Shown here: in pieces, positions 5,442-6,466 of the stretch
Layout of the letters: each line of letters opens with the position of its first letter
Position numbering within the stretch: the stretch's first letter is position 1
Assembly: GCA_027066965.1 (NCBI GenBank)
Contig: JAMOMT010000166.1
Span: forward strand, 1 to 6,466
Length of the DNA stretch: 6,466 nucleotides
Direction: 5' to 3'
From: Archaeoglobaceae archaeon
GTDB taxonomy: Archaea > Halobacteriota > Archaeoglobi > Archaeoglobales > Archaeoglobaceae
Notes under the pieces: generated by a model
Told to the model about the DNA's origin: nothing
Seen by the model: only the letters and a program-made list of their open reading frames with translations
Database searches by the model: none
Position numbers and translations under genes: made by a program

Positions 5442-5972
5442 ATGAGTGAGACTGAGAGGTGCGAAGTTAGGAATAGACTTTACTCGGACGAGAAGCTGAG
5501 GGAACTGGTGGAAGTAAGGAAAATGAACCCTTTTCAGATTCTGTGCGGACTAGTCATGGGTTCCCTCATAAAGAGGAAGGTGATATCTCAGGGAATGGTC
5601 AACATCATATGCCACGATGTCGGGCCGAGGTTTCTCGAAGTCCTGCAGGCTATGGGCTACGTCAAAGAATCTTATCCGTCTGGCAGGACAGGGTTGGTAG
5701 AGCTGATAAACGACGTTTGCAGGGCTATGGGAATGAGTGACGTCGTGTCCGTTATCGAAGACGGAAGGGGAGTTACGGTTAACGTTGACGCGAAGTTCTG
5801 CAGGCTCTGCATTAGGTCAATTGACGAGGACGTGCCGAGGTCAGCCTGCATATTCCCCAAGATATTCGAGGCTATGGCAAATCACCTTGGAATTGGGTGT
5901 AGCTTCGATCCGGCTGAAAACTTCGTCAAGAAAGAGGATGGCGAGTGCAGGATAACGTTCGTCTGTGACTGA
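5442..5972 (+). CDS. Cysteine-rich 176-aa protein, possibly V4R-like
   Basis: Family not firmly recognised. There is no signal peptide. Ten cysteines lie in 176 residues (7, 35, 57, 93, 120, 123, 136, 153, 169, 175), including a CRLC pair at 120-123. The C-terminal half runs ACIFPKIFEAMANHLGI at about 135-151 and GECRITFVC at 167-175. This pattern of a Cys-Pro-led helix followed by a short beta strand ending in Cys resembles the small-ligand/zinc V4R (4-vinyl reductase) domain, and the length fits such proteins; I hold this only as a suggestion. Metal or Fe-S binding is an alternative. The start is ATG 5442, with GGGGTG 5 nt before it, rather than the TTG at 5439. It is divergent from the TPR gene across 148 bp and is the last protein gene before the rRNA operon; a run of six T follows the stop. 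Confidence 0.85.
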   Translation: MSETERCEVRNRLYSDEKLRELVEVRKMNPFQILCGLVMGSLIKRKVISQGMVNIICHDVGPRFLEVLQAMGYVKESYPSGRTGLVELINDVCRAMGMSDVVSVIEDGRGVTVNVDAKFCRLCIRSIDEDVPRSACIFPKIFEAMANHLGIGCSFDPAENFVKKEDGECRITFVCD

Positions 5973-5973
5973 C

Positions 5974-6000
5974 GTTTTTTCACTGTTACCTTTTCTCACT
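5974..6000 (+). terminator. T-rich terminator tract after the cysteine-rich gene
   Basis: Six consecutive T (5975-5980) begin 2 bp after the stop codon and are followed by a pyrimidine-rich stretch with a second run of four T (about 5991-5994). No hairpin precedes it. U-tracts without stems are typical archaeal termination signals, and one would be useful here to insulate the rRNA promoters. Confidence 0.5.
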
Positions 6001-6009
6001 TTCAAAAAC

Positions 6010-6023
6010 CAGTTTTTATTAAT
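6010..6023 (+). promoter_or_regulatory. Possible upstream rRNA promoter (weak)
   Basis: CAGTTTTTATTAAT has a TATA-like AT block but lacks the CAAGGTTTA context shared by the two stronger promoters downstream. It may be a third start or simply part of the AT-rich upstream region. Confidence 0.2.
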
Positions 6024-6071
6024 CTGAGGTCGCTTGACACTATTTTTCGCTAAAGGAGGCTTACGAGCTGA

Positions 6072-6089
6072 GCACAAGGTTTAAATATC
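6072..6089 (+). promoter_or_regulatory. rRNA operon promoter P1 (BRE + TATA)
   Basis: GCACAAGGTTTAAATATC combines a purine-containing BRE-like CAAGG with the TATA block TTTAAATA. The predicted start is about 25 bp downstream of the TATA centre, near 6110, at the foot of an 11-bp hairpin. It shares GCRCAAGGTTTA with P2. Strong conserved promoters placed before 16S fit a high-output rRNA operon. Confidence 0.75.
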
Positions 6090-6110
6090 CATCCAGGACG
6101 GAGGTAGATA

Positions 6111-6135
6111 CACCGCTGAACAGGGTTCAGCGGTG
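6111..6135 (+). other. Perfect 11-bp hairpin at predicted 5' end of P1 transcript
   Basis: CACCGCTGAAC (6111-6121) pairs perfectly with GTTCAGCGGTG (6125-6135) around the 3-nt loop AGG. No T-run follows it, so it is not an obvious terminator. By position it would be the first structure in RNA made from P1. It may cap or stabilise the leader, or act as DNA as an operator; neither is shown. Confidence 0.8.
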
Positions 6136-6165
6136 AGACAGGTGATGGTCAAGGTGACGTTAAAG

Positions 6166-6192
6166 ACCTGCGCCCTGAACCGGGCGCAAGGT
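6166..6192 (+). other. GC-rich hairpin abutting promoter P2
   Basis: TGCGCCC (6169-6175) pairs with GGGCGCA (6182-6188) around loop TGAACC. With A6189 bulged, ACC (6166-6168) can also pair with GGT (6190-6192). The 3' arm overlaps the BRE of P2, so in RNA from P1 this element would fold as the polymerase crosses P2. Its loop and the first hairpin's 5' arm share CTGAAC. Confidence 0.65.
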
Positions 6193-6201
6193 TTATAAAT
6201 C
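6184..6201 (+). promoter_or_regulatory. rRNA operon promoter P2 (BRE + TATA)
   Basis: GCGCAAGGTTTATAAATC matches P1 over GCRCAAGGTTTA at an offset of 112 bp. TTTATAAA is a near-ideal archaeal TATA box with BRE-like CGCAAGG. The predicted start is near 6222, just ahead of the leader stem beginning at 6231, so the P2 transcript would contain the leader but not the two upstream hairpins. Confidence 0.78.
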
Positions 6202-6230
6202 ACAACGCGACAATCACCATTTACCAACAA

Positions 6231-6300
6231 GTCGCGGGTCCGGCACGAACCCCGAGGTGGGCGCAAGCCCGGGATGAGGGGGAGTGTTCCCACCCGCGAC
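6231..6300 (+). other. Structured rRNA leader domain closed by a 9-bp stem
   Basis: GTCGCGGGT (6231-6239) is the perfect complement of ACCCGCGAC (6292-6300). Inside lie GGGC-GCAA-GCCC (6259-6270), with a GNRA tetraloop, and GGGA-GTGT-TCCC (6280-6291). This is the transcribed 5' leader of the 16S precursor. It is probably part of the external spacer structure used in co-transcriptional folding and processing; the specific role is inference. Confidence 0.75.
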
Positions 6301-6312
6301 ACATCAAGTGAG

Positions 6313-6332
6313 GACGTGTCGCGAGACACGTC
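6313..6332 (+). other. 8-bp GNRA hairpin in the 16S leader
   Basis: GACGTGTC (6313-6320) pairs perfectly with GACACGTC (6325-6332) through a GCGA tetraloop, a very stable RNA hairpin. Outer CATC (6302-6305) and GATG (6336-6339) can extend it across an internal loop. Confidence 0.78.
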
Positions 6333-6341
6333 TGAGATGGG

Positions 6342-6400
6342 GTCCGCCAGCAGGACAATTCCGGCAGGCGAGGGACGTATTCACCTTATCCCCCCGCCGA
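6342..6400 (+). other. Pre-16S 5' flank with local stems, likely 5' half of processing stem
   Basis: GTCC (6342-6345) pairs with GGAC (6353-6356). GGCG (6367-6370) plus GGG (6372-6374) can pair with CCC and CGCC (about 6392-6398) just before the mature 16S end. In archaea the sequences flanking 16S pair with each other to form a bulge-helix-bulge cut by the splicing endonuclease. The partner strand lies beyond the window, so local and long-range pairing cannot be told apart here. Confidence 0.45.
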
Positions 6401-6466
6401 ATTCTGGTTGATCCTGCCAGAGGCCGCTGCTATCCGGCTGGGACTAAGCCATGCTAGTCTAGGGGC
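6401..6466 (+). rRNA. rrs: 16S rRNA, 5' end only (partial)
   Basis: ATTCTGGTTGATCCTGCCAG at 6401-6420 is the universal archaeal 16S 5' end, also used as a primer site. It is followed by AGGCCGCTGCTATCCGGC and GGGACTAAGCCATGC, a euryarchaeal pattern similar to Archaeoglobales. The gene runs off the right edge after 66 bases. The mature end could be a few bases either side of 6401. Confidence 0.97.

Noticed and set aside
6034..6046. TTGACA followed by TATTTT, resembling a bacterial sigma promoter
   Set aside because: Spacing is about 1 bp rather than 17, and the organism is archaeal, using TBP/TFB.
6111..6192. The two leader hairpins as transcription terminators or attenuators
   Set aside because: Neither is followed by a T-run, and stopping here would block rRNA made from P1.
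6081..6329. 82-codon minus-strand frame across the rRNA leader
   Set aside because: The region is accounted for by tandem promoters and structured RNA; the peptide has no recognisable features.
1..6466. CRISPR arrays, tRNA genes, insertion sequences, defence or toxin-antitoxin genes
   Set aside because: No regularly spaced repeats, tRNA cloverleaf signatures, transposase motifs or recognisable defence proteins were seen on either strand.

Overview
The window comes from a euryarchaeon, most likely a member of the Archaeoglobales (Archaeoglobus, Geoglobus or Ferroglobus). The reasons are the archaeal transcription factor B at the left edge, an archaeal 16S rRNA 5' end at the right edge, BRE/TATA-type promoters, GGTGGT and GGAG ribosome binding sites, AGG/AGA-rich arginine codons and a set of archaea-restricted families (DUF131, the AF0103/MTH1675-type pyruvate-kinase-C-like protein). 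The genus is an inference; no search was run.

Layout, left to right. Bases 1-677 hold the C-terminal two thirds of TFB, cut by the window edge. It ends 2 bp from a convergent 72-aa gene of unknown function (680-898, minus). A 67-bp divergent spacer with a perfect 7-bp inverted repeat separates that gene from a rightward cluster: two small membrane proteins of the DUF131 family (966-1184 and 1198-1545), an AF0103-like alpha/beta protein (1585-2160) and a ThiD-type kinase (2130-2882) whose start lies inside its upstream neighbour. The two DUF131 genes share a 43-bp stretch that is identical in DNA, although the proteins differ elsewhere.

Bases 2977-3633 look like a decayed gene for an exported, glycosylated surface protein. 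A signal peptide sits at the front, N-glycosylation sequons lie along it, and an archaeosortase-type PGF-CTERM-like tail sits at the end, but the reading frame is broken several times. Convergent to it is a large TPR protein (3662-5293, minus) with a possible N-terminal winged helix. Divergent from the TPR gene is a cysteine-rich 176-aa protein (5442-5972), perhaps V4R-like.

Bases 5973-6400 contain no protein gene. They are the control region and 5' leader of an rRNA operon: two near-identical BRE/TATA promoters 112 bp apart, a perfect 11-bp hairpin at the predicted start of the upstream transcript, a second hairpin abutting the downstream promoter, and a folded leader with GNRA-loop hairpins. 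The 16S gene begins at about 6401 and runs off the right edge.

No defence, CRISPR or mobile-element system was found. The best leads are the gene-conversion-like DUF131 repeat, the broken sorted surface protein, and the hairpin/promoter arrangement in front of the rRNA operon.
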